Shown one piece after another: positions 11,901 through 23,125 of a stretch of DNA of 64,000 nt. The position numbers and the translations under genes were made by a program. Within the stretch, counting starts at the first letter, position 1, and the number at the start of each line of letters is the position of its first letter. A model generated the notes under the pieces. That model had not been told where the DNA came from. It saw nothing but the letters and a program-made list of their open reading frames with translations, and did no database searches. The stretch covers positions 3,467,906 to 3,531,905 of the forward strand of contig OZ023199.1 in assembly GCA_963995505.1 (NCBI GenBank), in the 5' to 3' direction. This DNA comes from Hypericum androsaemum (Eukaryota; Streptophyta; Magnoliopsida; Malpighiales; Hypericaceae).

Positions 11901-14044
11901 ATCAGACAAAGAATAAAGTTTGGTGGACCAATGTACAATATTATCCCAAATCACAGCGACCAAGAGTACCATAATGAAAGCAGTTAATCAGATAAGAGAC
12001 TTACAAGTCCACCATAAATATAGCCAATAGCATACCCCACTGATATGCACATGTAAAATATGCCAAGCCATGCTGTTTTCTAACAGAAAAGCAGATCGTC
12101 AGACGGAAGTTAAGTAGATTCAAAGAGCATGCGAAAGTACTGGTACCGACAGAAAATTGTTAACTAGATTCAGTGAAGAGTTAATCTCATTCTTATAATA
12201 AATCGAGCTCCTATTCTCATGCTAAGTGAAAATAGAAGAGAAGAAACCTGATTCTCAGGTGCATTATCATCGATAAATGGAGCTGCTAGACTTACAAATG
12301 AAGCCTCACCGACACCAACTAGCCTTAAAGTGTAGCAAGAAGCCATAATCAGGACAGTGTTAATCAGGAAACCTTGATTCAGATTTCCACTTATCATATG
12401 AAAGAGAAATAATTGTACTCACATTCGACAGATCGAAATGGACCAAAAGTTAAATGACAGGCCACAGCCAATCACTGCAAGTGTCCAAACCGACAATCCA
12501 ACACCGATAAGCCTAAACGGATTGATGCTGAAATAATACAATGAATGCATTAGACTCGCAAATTTGAGATACAGCTTTGCACAAGACAGGGTGTAAAGAT
12601 GGTACAATCTTCAAGTTTCTGTGATTACAGTAGTATCAGACAACTATTAGATCCATTCTAAGTCATTGTTGAGAAATGTCTACTAGGTTTGGGACTCCCA
12701 TCTGCTGGATAGGTAGAAAATCTTATAACATTAAATTTGTTACTCTTAATCAAGTGCCTAAACTCTCATCTCAGCAACTACAATGAAAAACCTTGCAAAA
12801 TTGCAGAAGCCCCTTGCCTCTTTGCCAAGTGTGCAAATGTTGGAGATGCCACTAGAAGTCCGACCATGAAAGCAGATGACAAAAGTCCATCTTCGAAGTC
12901 GTTTAAGTTGAAAGCTCCCCTACGTACAAGAGAGAAGAAAAAGGAAGTCAATAAAAGTATGAACATCATATATATCTGAAACATATCAGCAAGCTCTTAA
13001 ATGAGGGAAGAATTGGTTGCTTATAGCTTAACTTATAGAAGAGAAAGACGGCTATGTTGAACAGAGTGATCATACTCATTCAGAAGGGAAATGCAAGGAA
13101 AGTCAGTTCACAAGTACATATTGCCCCTATTGGTATGCTCACAGAGCATCATACATCGAGGTTCATGGTTCATACGCCATGAAAAAATAAGAAAGATGGA
13201 AGCCATTTCGTAAAAAACTGCTGCGTTTTTTCCATGGTTCATGATAAGATTGTGATCATTTCACTAGACTTCAATTCAAGGTTTTACTTTTGGTTATTTA
13301 TAAGGAAAAAGGAAGAAGCACATTTAAATCAGGTGTAAGAAAGAAAGTAATGCAAATCAAAAGAACCAAGGAGCAAATCTTACTGTATTCCGCTCCCAGT
13401 TGTGCATGTTTCATTCGAGGCAACAGAGCTTGGACTGCAAGTGATGTTTGTTCCATTGGTACTCTTTCTTCCAACCACAACTCTGTTTTCATCAATTCAT
13501 CAAATTTATCAGGCTAAGCGTCGCCAAAGAGAAGGAATCTTTCCGCGCATAAAAAACGAGGCCACCGAGGAAGTCTTACTGCATTGTGCTACCATCTACA
13601 CAGGTAACACTGCATGTTCTAGCAGTCCCATTGACACCATTGCTTGCAATTGCTCCTCTATCGACATAGTTTATCAAATTGATCACACAAAATAGAACCA
13701 GCAGCCTGCAAAGACACGATCGAGCAGACTGACTATCACGTGTCTACACGAGATTCAGAGAACTATGCCCAACTCGAACACTTGAACAATCAACAATGAT
13801 AGGCAACTAGCAAGCTGTGGTAATCCCAGCATGCTCCCTCCAACGAATCTCAACGGACCAAAGTTTTCACAGGCTTTGACTTCGTCAACGTGTCATGACA
13901 CGTGGTCATGTGATTAACAACAATAGGCCACCGTCTCGTAGGAGCAATTGACTCTTAAACTCCAAGCACCCAAGAGCTTTCTCTCAATGCAATTCCACCC
14001 AAGAAACAAAGCATGCCCCTTTAGATTTCCAAGCTCGTCAAAAC

Positions 14045-14080
<36 letters not shown>

Positions 14081-14223
14081 CAACCCACAAACACCAAAAG
14101 TCCTAAGGACCCAATACATAAAGCATCAAAGTTACATGAGAAGCAACAATAAAGATGGTACCTTTTGGGAGTGAACCATGAAGGGGTAGGAGCAGACAAT
14201 GAGGTGGAAGAACCTCTCCTCAT
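8979..14223 (-). CDS. Spinster-homologue MFS transporter (probable sphingolipid transporter, SPNS2-like)
   Basis: Seen: sixteen exons join in frame to 511 residues: 14223-14162, 13705-13580, 12919-12818, 12527-12423, 12323-12248, 12079-12005, 11898-11796, 11721-11659, 11050-10978, 10819-10722, 10640-10564, 10378-10265, 9885-9766, 9678-9550, 9369-9291 and 9112-8979. Family-typical segments include NYVDRGAIASNG (TM1), EDGLLSSAFMVGLL, GVGEASFVSLAAPFIDD, GAYSYWGPKAG and IFGDVPSSPLVGVLQ. About twelve membrane spans are expected. Known: spinster proteins are major-facilitator carriers of endo-lysosomal or vacuolar membranes linked to sphingolipid or lysolipid export; plant substrates are mostly inferred. 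Odd: introns 3 (donor at 12817-12816) and 7 (donor at 11795-11794) begin with GC instead of GT, and in both cases only that reading keeps the protein frame. Intron 1 holds a 33-base C run. Confidence 0.92.
14046..14078. repeat. Homopolymer of 33 C (G run in the transcript sense)
   Basis: An uninterrupted C run lies inside intron 1 of the spinster-like gene, about 85 bases downstream of the 5' splice site. On the transcribed RNA it reads as poly-G, which could form G-quadruplexes. The exact length is unreliable in most sequencing chemistries. Confidence 0.85.
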
Positions 14224-14894
14224 GTTGGTCTCCTTCCTTTTTGGTGTCTGGCTCCAAGTCTATTTGTTAGTAAATTATTACACCATCGATTAACCTTGAA
14301 CCTCCGTCAATATTTTATACGACTTTGAACGTCCATCAATTTTTACAACGCTATGTGTTATTATGTTAAATGCTCATTGCCAAATACCAAGTTGTGTGCA
14401 TCTACTACGTCTTGCCCTTTGAATGGTAGTTGAAGAAAGTCGTTTTCTACGAGCAATGTTCTAAAAGGAAATATGGAAAAGAATTTAAAATAATCTTATT
14501 AAAAATTTAGGTTATGATCATGGTTTAAAAATCGACGATTACAATTAAACCATCGGTTAAATCAAAACATATCTTTACTATTTTATCAAATTCGAAGTCA
14601 TTTTTTATTTTTTCTCAGAATGTGAAATTTTTATCTTTATGAAACTATATGGATAAGGGTATGGTTTTATAACTAAAGTTATAATTTTAATTTTCTAAAA
14701 GTTTAAAGTTATAAAATACAAATAAGAAACTGGTTTTGTATATGAAATTATATTTGTATTTTTTTTATTAAATTGGTTTGAAATGACGATTTTAATTTTG
14801 ATCGAGTGTTCTCAAATAACTCTTTAAGAACTGTATAAAATTGATTGGGACAATTTGTCGTCGTTAAAATATCATATAACCTATTTAAATCTAG

Positions 14895-15290
14895 ATTAAT
14901 CGACTTTTGATTGATTCAATCATTAAAATTACAAATTACAAATATCAAAATTATAATTTAACTTATTTCTAATCTAACAAACTTCAAACAATATTGATTT
15001 AAAAAATAATTTTGAGCAATTTAATCTTAACTGGTCAGTCCGATCGCTAAAACTAATGAATCTTGGGCCAAGCTAGTCAAGAGATCTGTTCCTTCCGGCG
15101 AGCTTTCACTTGTATAAGTCCCAAATAATAATCATTAATCGACTTTTGATTGATTCAAACATTAAAATTACAAATATCAAAATTATAATTTAACTTATTT
15201 CTAATCTAACAAACTTCAAACAATATTGATTTTAAAAATAATTTTGAGCAATTTGATCTTAATTGGTCAGTCCGATCACTAGAACTAATG
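14895..15290. repeat. Direct repeat of about 160 bp flanking a PPA6 fragment
   Basis: The block from 'attaatcgacttttgattga' to 'gatcgctaaaactaatg' (14895-15058) is repeated at 15134-15290 with a few substitutions and one small deletion. The start-to-start period is 239 bp. The 80 bases between the copies are a PPA6 segment. The structure reads as a tandem duplication of a repeat unit with filler DNA at the junction. Confidence 0.85.
15055..15134 (+). pseudogene. 80-bp duplicated fragment of PPA6 exon 6 and its 3' UTR
   Basis: Bases 15055-15134 match 8603-8682 without indels and with two differences (c8666 to g and c8674 to t). The copied part begins in the codons for NESWAKLVKRS, continues through the stop codon and includes about 17 bases of 3' UTR. 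It has no upstream coding context and cannot be expressed as pyrophosphatase. The direction of copying is from the gene, because the source segment is coding and spliced. Confidence 0.93.
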
Positions 15291-16068
15291 GTTAACAACA
15301 TTGATCACGAGTCTAACCGTGGATTACCTATAAAACGATTCGATGTCATTGTTCCTCGGACCGCGATTTTTAAAACAATGATTCTTACAACCAGGAATAG
15401 ATCCAATTCCAACAGTATCGCTCCTATAAACCTACCAAACTCACTAATCAAGAGGGCAACATTTTGGAATCCAACAACACCAATAACCAAAAACTCCAAA
15501 ACAAATTCTGGAACCCTGTTCTTCCAACACAGAATCCAATTGCTGATTGAACAAAGTCAGAATTTTTATTAAACCACATTGGCATTCTGAGGTTACAATG
15601 CCAGGACAAGTCTGCAGGAAACCACAACTTCTTTTTTCCTACCGTGCTTCTAAACAAACAAGTCCGAATCAGAAATTCAATCCCCCGGTTTCATCATTCG
15701 TCTTGCAAGTACAACGAGATAATTCGAAAATATCAGGGGAATAGCTGGTGGTTTGAAACATTCACTCACATAAAATCTTAACATAAAACCACAGTACACA
15801 CAAGATAGAGTGAGAGATTATGCAGCTCTAACCATAGTGTTTCCAATTAAAGATCATAGGAGCACCAGAGTTTGTGCATACACCTACTGTGTCTTCAGAA
15901 ACAGAAACAGAAACAGGGAGAGGCCCTAATACATGCAAGCTGGCACGATACGCGATGTTAGACAACATAGCATACAGCAGAAGAGAGAAAACAAGGAAAG
16001 GCCACATGTGCACTAGACAAAATTCCGGGCATGTATTACCACTACTAATGAACTAGCTTACCGAGAAT

Positions 16069-17307
16069 CTATGGTGATGCAGCCTGAATTTCATCACCGC
16101 GGATCGAAGAGTGGGGCCAACAAGGCCTGAAGTAAGGCACAACCTTGCAGAAATCCCACATAGGTTTGTTACCCTGATAAGGGAGCATTTCAGCCATTTT
16201 GCTCACCAAGTTGCATCGAAATATATCAGATTCGGTTCTGATGAAAACAGATTCAGAGTTCCGAGGAAGAAACGACAAGATTTGTGTCTCTTTGTGGGAC
16301 TTTTTCTTGAGAGTTGGGTTCTTCCTCCACAATGTTTTGAAATTCAGTCTGTACTTCAACATCCAATCTGGAGATGTCGCACTAGAGGATGTTGTTTTGC
16401 AGCCTGCATTTTCCGTCTTGAGCACCCATATCTCCATCTTTGAAGTGTTGCTCCAACCATACTGCAGAAGCCCATCCGAAGACTCCCCAAGAATACGCTC
16501 TTCATAATCAGTTGAACCTGGTAGCTTAGTCAAGCATATGCGCCTCCCACCATCGTTAGTATCATATATAGCAATGTTTCCCTGGTCTGTATACCAGTGA
16601 ATGACACCCTTGATCACTGTAGCAGTTGTCCAAGGACGGAGTGCAAACTTGGTAGGACAACTAAGGGTTGAATAGTTCCAGGTTCTAGTCTTGGGATTGA
16701 ATGTCTCAATGGGAACGGTAGTGGACATTTCAGGCGTGGTTTCACATTTCGCACGCACCACTTTGTAAGTCATGTCCCCGCTAGGAACATCACCAACAAT
16801 GAATGCCATACACAGCTCCTCGAAGTAGACGCGAGGAGGAGGTAGCTGGTGCCGATCTCTGGTGATGGGATTCCAGACGTAGTAGGTCTTCGGGTGGCGG
16901 CCGCAAAGAAGGAGGCCATTGGAACAGTCGATGAAATAACCAAGCGTCCTCAGGATCCCCGAGATCCCCATATCATGACCCTCATCGCAAGTAGACAGCA
17001 AGGAAAGAGCTGGCTCTGATTTCGGACGGCGGAGACCATCTCGGGGCCTGCCAAGGTACAATGTGCTCGACGGAAAGAACCCCAAGAGGCGGAAGTCCAT
17101 CCCCCAACGATCCGAATAGCTCTGGCAAAAGGCGGGACTCGAGATGAACTGAAGCCATCTCTTGGACACAATCACCAACTTGATAACCGATTCAGGAGGC
17201 AACCGGATCAGAATCTCACAGAAAATGTCATCACAGTTAAATGCAGCAACTGAACCACCCATCCAAACCCTCTTCGATAACGGTGACGTCATTCGACAAC
17301 AAAACAC
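16069..17307 (-). CDS. F-box protein with F-box-associated domain, intronless, 412 residues
   Basis: Seen: one uninterrupted frame of 412 codons. An F-box lies at about residues 21-60 (DDIFCEILIRLPPESVIKL, then VSKRWLQFISSPAF). After it come the F-box-associated beta-propeller-like motifs: FIDCSNGLLLC, YYVWNPITRDRHQLPPP, TWNYSTLSCPTKF and VIKGVIHWYT. Known: such proteins are substrate receptors of SCF ubiquitin ligases, with the F-box binding SKP1/ASK and the C-terminal part choosing the target. The substrate cannot be predicted. The first ATG is at 17307; a second in-frame ATG, giving MGGSVAAFNCDD, is at 17262 and sits closer to the F-box, so the first 15 residues may be untranslated. A large tandem array lies less than 600 bp upstream of the start. 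Confidence 0.9.
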   Translation of the reverse strand: MFCCRMTSPLSKRVWMGGSVAAFNCDDIFCEILIRLPPESVIKLVIVSKRWLQFISSPAFCQSYSDRWGMDFRLLGFFPSSTLYLGRPRDGLRRPKSEPALSLLSTCDEGHDMGISGILRTLGYFIDCSNGLLLCGRHPKTYYVWNPITRDRHQLPPPRVYFEELCMAFIVGDVPSGDMTYKVVRAKCETTPEMSTTVPIETFNPKTRTWNYSTLSCPTKFALRPWTTATVIKGVIHWYTDQGNIAIYDTNDGGRRICLTKLPGSTDYEERILGESSDGLLQYGWSNTSKMEIWVLKTENAGCKTTSSSATSPDWMLKYRLNFKTLWRKNPTLKKKSHKETQILSFLPRNSESVFIRTESDIFRCNLVSKMAEMLPYQGNKPMWDFCKVVPYFRPCWPHSSIRGDEIQAASP

Positions 17308-17821
17308 TTTTCTTATTTTCTAAAACTGGAGGAAAAGAGCTAAAACCGCATGCAAGTAAAAGTAAAGGCGGGGTTTTTATTCCGACAAAAAGAAAAATTG
17401 CTCACTCACTGGGTCCCTGAGAATCCGGAACTGGTCGGGCGACAGGACGGTGTGTCACTCCTATTCGGACTTCTGGACCAACCCGGGCCCCGCCATCGCC
17501 ACGAATTAGACTCCCCGGCAGCTGAGCTTACTCTGGAAATTACGAAATGACCCACCAGCGGAAGTAATGGGAAAAGCCGGCCTGGTTGCGGAGAGGGGAA
17601 ACCGGAAGTGGGTTTTGTTGGGAAGTGAGTTTGGTGGATAAAGGACGAAGCTTTGAGGAAGAAGTAGGAACAAAGTTGTCTTGGGTTTCTTCTTTTGTTG
17701 AGTTCTAGGTTATTCTATGGTCGGATTGTCACGATGTGTGTTTTTCTTTTTCTTTGATTAATAAAATTCGATAATTATTTTACAAAGCAACAACTGTTGG
17801 TGTGTTTCGGAAGTTGGAAGA
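17308..17821. promoter_or_regulatory. Upstream region of the F-box gene
   Basis: This 514-bp stretch, partly GC-rich next to the start codon, is placed to hold the promoter and 5' UTR of the minus-strand F-box gene. I see no convincing core element and no gene. Confidence 0.35.
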
Positions 17822-19420
17822 CATCCTCTTTATACGGTGGTCGGAGCAAGTAGTAGGGCACAAAAAATCTCTACCATTTAGTAGCTAGTTAACAAACTTT
17901 GACTGCATCAGTCGGTTACAACGTGACACAAAATCAGAGAGATTAAGATAACATACTTTGACTCGTAAGTTATAACTCATTTTGGAAATAAAAGAAGATT
18001 CTCCTATTTTAAATGTAGGCAACCTCTTTATATAGTAGTCGAAGCAAGTAGTGGAGAAAAAAAAAACCTAGACCGTTTAGTAGCTAGTTAACAAACTTTG
18101 ACTGCATCAGTCGGTTACAACGAGACACAAAATCGGAGAGATTAAGATAACATACTTTGACTCGTAAGCTATAACTCATTTTGGAAATAAAAGAAGATTC
18201 TCCTATTTTAAATGTAGGCAACCTCTTTATATAGTAGTCGAAGCAAGTAGTGGAGGGAAAAAAAACCTAGACCGTTTAGTAGCTAGTTAACAAACTTTGA
18301 CTGCATCAGTCGGTTACAACGTGACACAAAATTGGAGAGATTAAGATAACATACTTTGACTCGTAAGCTATAACTCATTTTGGAAATAAAAAAAGATTCT
18401 CCTATTTTAAATGTAGGCAACCTCTTTATATAGTAGTCGAAGCAAGTAGTGGAGCAAAAAAAAAACCTAAACCGTTTAGTAGCTAGTTAACAAACTTTGA
18501 CTGCATCAGTCGGTTACAACGTGACACAAAATCGGAGAGATTAAGATAACATACTTTGACTCGTAAGCTATAACTCATTTTGGAAATAAAAGAAGATTCT
18601 CCTATTTTAAATGTAGGCAACCTCTTTATATAGTAGTCGAAGCAAGTAGTGGAGCAAAAAAAAAATCTAGACCATTTAGTAGCTAGTTAACAAACTTTGA
18701 CTGCATCAGTGGGTTACAACGTGACACAAAATCGGAGAGATTAAGATAACATACTTTGACTCGTAAGCTATAACTCATTTTGGAAATAAAAGAAGATTCT
18801 CCTATTTTAAATGTAGGCAACCTCTTTATATAGTAGTCGAAGCAAGTAGTGGAGCAAAAAAAAAAACCTAGACCGTTTAGTAGCTAGTTAACAAACTTTG
18901 ACTGCATCAGTCGGTTACAACGTGACACAAAATCGAAGAGATTAAGATAACATACTTTGACTCGTAAGCTATAACTCATTTTGGAAATAAAAGAAGATTC
19001 TCCTATTTTAAATGTAGGCAACCTCTTTATATAGTAGTCGAAGCAAGTAGTGGAGCAAAAAAAAAATCTAGACCATTTAGTAGCTAGTTAAAAAAATTTG
19101 ACTGCATCAGTCGGTTACAACATGACACAAAATCGGAGAGATTAAGATAACATACTTTGACTCGTAAGCTATAACTCATTTTGAAAATAAAAGAAGATTC
19201 TCCTATTTTAAATGTAGGCAGCCTCTTTATATAGTAGTCGAAGTAAGTAGTGGAGAAAAAAAAACCTAGACCGTTTAGTAGCTAGTTAACAAACTTTTAC
19301 TGTATCAGTCGGTTACAACGTGACTTTAAATTGGAGAAATTTTGAAAGGTAACAGACTTTGACTAATAAACTATTACTCATTTTGGAAATAAAAGAAGAT
19401 TCTCCTCTTTTAAATGTAAG
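17822..19420. repeat. Tandem array, about 8 copies of a 199-201 bp unit
   Basis: 'acctctttatatagtagtcg' or a close variant begins units at about 17824, 18022, 18221, 18420, 18620, 18820, 19021 and 19221. The spacing is 198-201 bp. Inner copies are nearly identical; the first and last are clearly diverged. Much of the length variation between copies is in an A-run (8-11 A) about 40 bases into the unit. Each unit also holds 'tagtagctagttaacaaac', 'ctgcatcagtcggttacaac' and 'taactcattttggaaataaa'. It contains no coding frame. Confidence 0.95.
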
Positions 19421-20554
19421 ATTAGTCAACAACCAAATAATAATACCCCAACATAAATTCTTCAAAACATTTAAGCTCATTTTATTTTTCAAAAATAAAA
19501 AGATGTTGAGACCTCTATATGAGTTCAAACCCGACCACCTCATGCACGCGATGCCTATTCTTCCTACTAGCTTTTTACGAACACAAATTTTCTTTTAAAC
19601 TTGCTTCTCATCCTTGCACAAATCAATGTGGTAGAAGAGTAAGTCAAAGTCCCTTATCTCTCTTTGGAAAAACAATCTTTTCACTCATTTTTGTCTCTTT
19701 CTTTTTCTCTCTTTTTCCAACAATCCCCTACTATTTCAAATATTTTTCATTGCTATACTTAATAAAAATTTTGAAATATTTTTTTTGTAATTGGATTATA
19801 TTTTATATGTACAACAATATGTACAACCAAGTAGTAAAATCTAATCTACTTAATATAGGTACTTAAGTGTCTTTATTCCTAAAAAAAACTAGTAGTTTGA
19901 AGTTCGAGACATCGAACTAAATGATGATTACATGACATACTTTATTGTCGCCAGGTAGATTTCAAACAATTCAGGGTTCCAATTTTTTTGCATGTAACAA
20001 GTTGATTTCAGTTGCAGGCATGATGAACTGCATCTCCTTATTCAATTCGGAATTGGTCCAACTAAAGCAGACTGCATCTCAAGTTGATGCTCCATCAGAA
20101 TCAGTTACAACGTAAAATGTGATTTCTACATCTCATGTGATTTGGATAAAGAACCTACAAGAAATGAATGTATCCTATACTCTAGTGGCAGTTGAATTTG
20201 ATGAGGTGAAACTAACAAAGCACCATATACAGTAAACGTTCTTCGGTACCTTTCTGTCTAACTCGACTTTCCTTTGTTTATCCGGATGGCGTATAATAAC
20301 TCGTCTGATTACGCCTCTTCTGCAGTCCATTTCACTCGGGCACATTCCGGCGATCCACAATCTCCAGCAAGGTTTCCAGAAGGTGCTATGCAAAGCTTCA
20401 TCGTCTTTGGTACTATCGAATATCGGGTGCTCATAAGTCAGAAACCGCCTCAGTTTGATAACGGAATGACCAACATCGATTCACCATTCAATAATTCCAT
20501 GTGTATAGAGACATTGCGAAATGACTGTTCCGCTGCTCGTATCACTAGCTTCTG
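19421..20554. other. Spacer downstream of the TBL-like gene
   Basis: AT-rich DNA between the repeat array and the stop codon of the TBL-like gene, likely containing its 3' UTR in the last few hundred bases. No gene, RNA or mobile element was recognised. Confidence 0.45.
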
Positions 20555-23125
20555 TTATCTGGTCTCAAGACCACTATGAATCAGCTCCGACAAGATGTCA
20601 ACCCAGGTATCGGGGAGACCAGGTAGGCACCAGTGCATGCAATCTTGTCCCCAGACTGCGACGGCATCCTTCTTCCCCAACCAAATTGCGGGGTGAGCAT
20701 CGGCTCTAAACTCACTTAGATGAGTCAGATCAAGCACTCTAATGTCACTGCCTTGCAGTTTCTCTTCTATCACCTGATTAATTAGTCTAGCCTCTTTGTT
20801 TACTCCATTGTTGCTGGGATCAAACCATAAGTCAAGCTGTCGAAGCATCAGCATTCATGCTTCCCAAACAATTTCAAGCAGAAAAATGCGAGTGATCTCA
20901 ACTAAGACTCTCTAACTAGTAAAGTGATCAGAGATAGATTCAGATAAAAGAGTAGAAGGCTTGGAAAAGAGAAGTGAAACTAATAATACCTCATGTTCCT
21001 TGAGAGGCTCTTTGAACAAGCAACTACCGTTCCGATTCCAGTCACCACCGTAAAAATGTCGTGGTGACTGCAGTCTCCAAAATTTGAGCGTCTTCCTAGG
21101 AAATTCTCTCTCTATATAGGATACCATATTGTCAAGAACAATTTCGAGACCATTCAAAAAACCAAGCGGAGGAAGTATTGGTTTCCCAGCACGATAGAAG
21201 ACAAGAGGTGTTTCTTTTGGGAACTTGTCATGATTCCACCTGGTTAAGACATGAATCCACAATTCGATTAGGGAAAAATGGACGCAGTTAAGCCAGAACT
21301 GTGCAAATTGAAATCAAAGTAAAATAGTGGATAAATACCTCACCATACCACGCAAAACTCAACAACAATATATGTCTATCCAAGTTGGAGATTTGACAAA
21401 GGAAGACAATGCAATACTGAAAAATATTGGGAAAAGAGTAGGAAAATTACCAATGCCCAGTATTAAATATGAGAACATCATAGAAGCTGTTGATAGTCGC
21501 CCATTCTTTTGCCGGGATATCAACATCTACACGATACGTTCCCTTCTTTGTATCATCAGCCAGTAATGGTTCCTCTGGCTGCCACCTTTGGTTAATCAGT
21601 TGCGAGGCAGTGAAGACATCAGTTTCAAAGGAACAAACAGAACCCTCAAGTAAAACACAAAAAATGCCTTATTTCTCAATCAAATGCAAAGGTTACTACC
21701 ATCAAAAAGTTGAGTAGATACAAGAGGACTTTTGGAACTCAAAGGGAAACAATGTATCAAAGAGTTTGGATCCACCAATGCTTTCATTATAACCAGCGTA
21801 ATTCTCAAAGGATCTTTTCTACTTCAAAAAGAATGAGAGCTTTCAATCAGAAGAAGTGGAATATTCTTGACCTTGAGGCACACAAAGTACTGCCAAAAAA
21901 ATCACTTGCTTCACTCAGCTCAGAAAACACTTCAAACATCTACCAATCATCAACACCAAATGCTAAACCAGCTCATGACCCCAGAGCTGACAAGAACAAT
22001 TTCAAGTTTCAAGACCAAAATAGACAACCACAAGAACCAGTGAAAATCACTCAACACTTAGCAAGCAAGTGATTTCTTGGGGGTCATATTCAAGGTGATA
22101 AACCACGAACTCAATATTCATATTCCTCATTAAAGCCCCATCTAGATTCACACTAAAGCAACCATTACTTTCATAACCAAGCAACACCCCAATACTATCT
22201 AGATGATCTACATTGTGACAAGTCCATTCATTTGCTTCACTCAGCTCAGAACACACACCAAACATCCACCAAATGCTAAGCCAACACATGAAACCTGAGC
22301 TAACAAAAAACAATTCCAAGTTCCACGTACACAGACTAAACAGTCACAGAGCGAGCGAAACTCACTCGTATCTAGAAAGCAAAACCACGTGGTGATAAAC
22401 CACAAACCCAACAATCTTGTTCCTCATTAAAGCCCCATCTAGATTCGCACTAAATCAACCATTACTTTCATGACCAAGCAACACCCCAAATACTATCTAG
22501 ATGATCTACATTGTGGCAAGTCCATTCATTTGCTTAATTCAGCTCAGAACACAAAATCAACAGACACAGAGCGAGGCGAAACTCACTCGTATTTAGCAAG
22601 CAAAACCGCGCGGTGATAAGCCACAGTGACATTGTACTTGGGGAAGTAACCACCCCTCCAAGCCCCCTTCTTCTTCCACCTCGTGGCACCACCATCAGCC
22701 ACTCGAAGCACACACAAGAACGCCACCAGGAAGTTCTCGTTCAAAGAGTCCCCCACGAACCCGACATTCCTGTTCCTCATCGAACCCAGAAACCCGAAGG
22801 GGTCAATCCTCTCCAAGACGCAATCTTTAGGGACCCATTTGTAAGAATTGATGGTGCCCATGTTGTCCCTCTGGTTCCTGAGGCAGTTCCAGGCGTTCCT
22901 GTGAAAGGGGCAGGAGTCGTTGTACAGGGGAGGAAGGGGGTCGGTGGAAAGGACCCATTTGCCCCTGAAGAGGTTGCAGGGTGGGGGAGAAGGGAACGGC
23001 TTGGTGGGTGGGGAGGAGAGGTAGTTGGTGTAGAGGTAGAGGAAGAGGAGAGAAAGGGCGATCAGGTAAGGGAAGAAGGTCGATGGGAGCTTTCTAGGCA
23101 TTGTTTGATCTATTTGATTTGGCAT
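20555..23125 (-). CDS. Trichome birefringence-like protein (TBL12/TBL13-like), probable polysaccharide O-acetyltransferase
   Basis: Seen: four exons, 23125-22587, 21585-21451, 21239-20990 and 20836-20555, join in frame to 401 residues. An N-terminal signal anchor (about residues 17-35) and a Pro-rich linker precede the PMR5N/TBL domain, with CNLFRGKWV and CPFHRNAWNC. The GDS motif is at residues 125-127 (VGFVGDSLNEN) and the DxxH motif at 373-376 (GQDCMHWCLPG). Known: TBL proteins are Golgi type II membrane enzymes that move acetyl groups onto xylan, mannan, xyloglucan or pectin; Ser of GDS and Asp/His of DxxH form the catalytic triad. The polymer for this member is not predictable from sequence. 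The ATG at 23101, giving MPRKLPSTFF, is an equally likely start. Intron 1 carries tandem copies of the exon 1 border. Confidence 0.93.
21890..22600 (-). repeat. Tandem duplications in TBL intron 1 that include copies of the exon 1/intron 1 border
   Basis: 'tcactcagctcagaa' and linked sequence recur near 21911, 22237 and 22535 (periods 326 and 298). The block 'cattaaagccccatctagat ... gatgatctacattgtg' occurs at about 22122-22215 and 22423-22515. The true exon end at 22587 ('actcactcgtatttagcaag' on the plus strand) has a copy at 22361-22380 ('ctcactcgtatctagaaagc') and a decayed one near 22050. Confidence 0.82.

Larger units (their letters stand above)
14224..16068. other. Spacer between the spinster-like promoter and the F-box 3' end
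   Basis: AT-rich DNA holding the promoter of the minus-strand spinster-like gene and the 3' flank of the F-box gene. The only structure recognised is the repeat at 14895-15290 with the PPA6 fragment inside it. Short open frames near 15290-15750 lack homology or codon structure that I can recognise. Confidence 0.5.

Noticed and set aside
14038..14223. 61-codon frame ending in poly-Gly as an alternative 3' end of spinster exon 1
   Set aside because: The Gly run is the translated C homopolymer in intron 1; the GT donor at 14161 joins exon 2 in perfect family frame.
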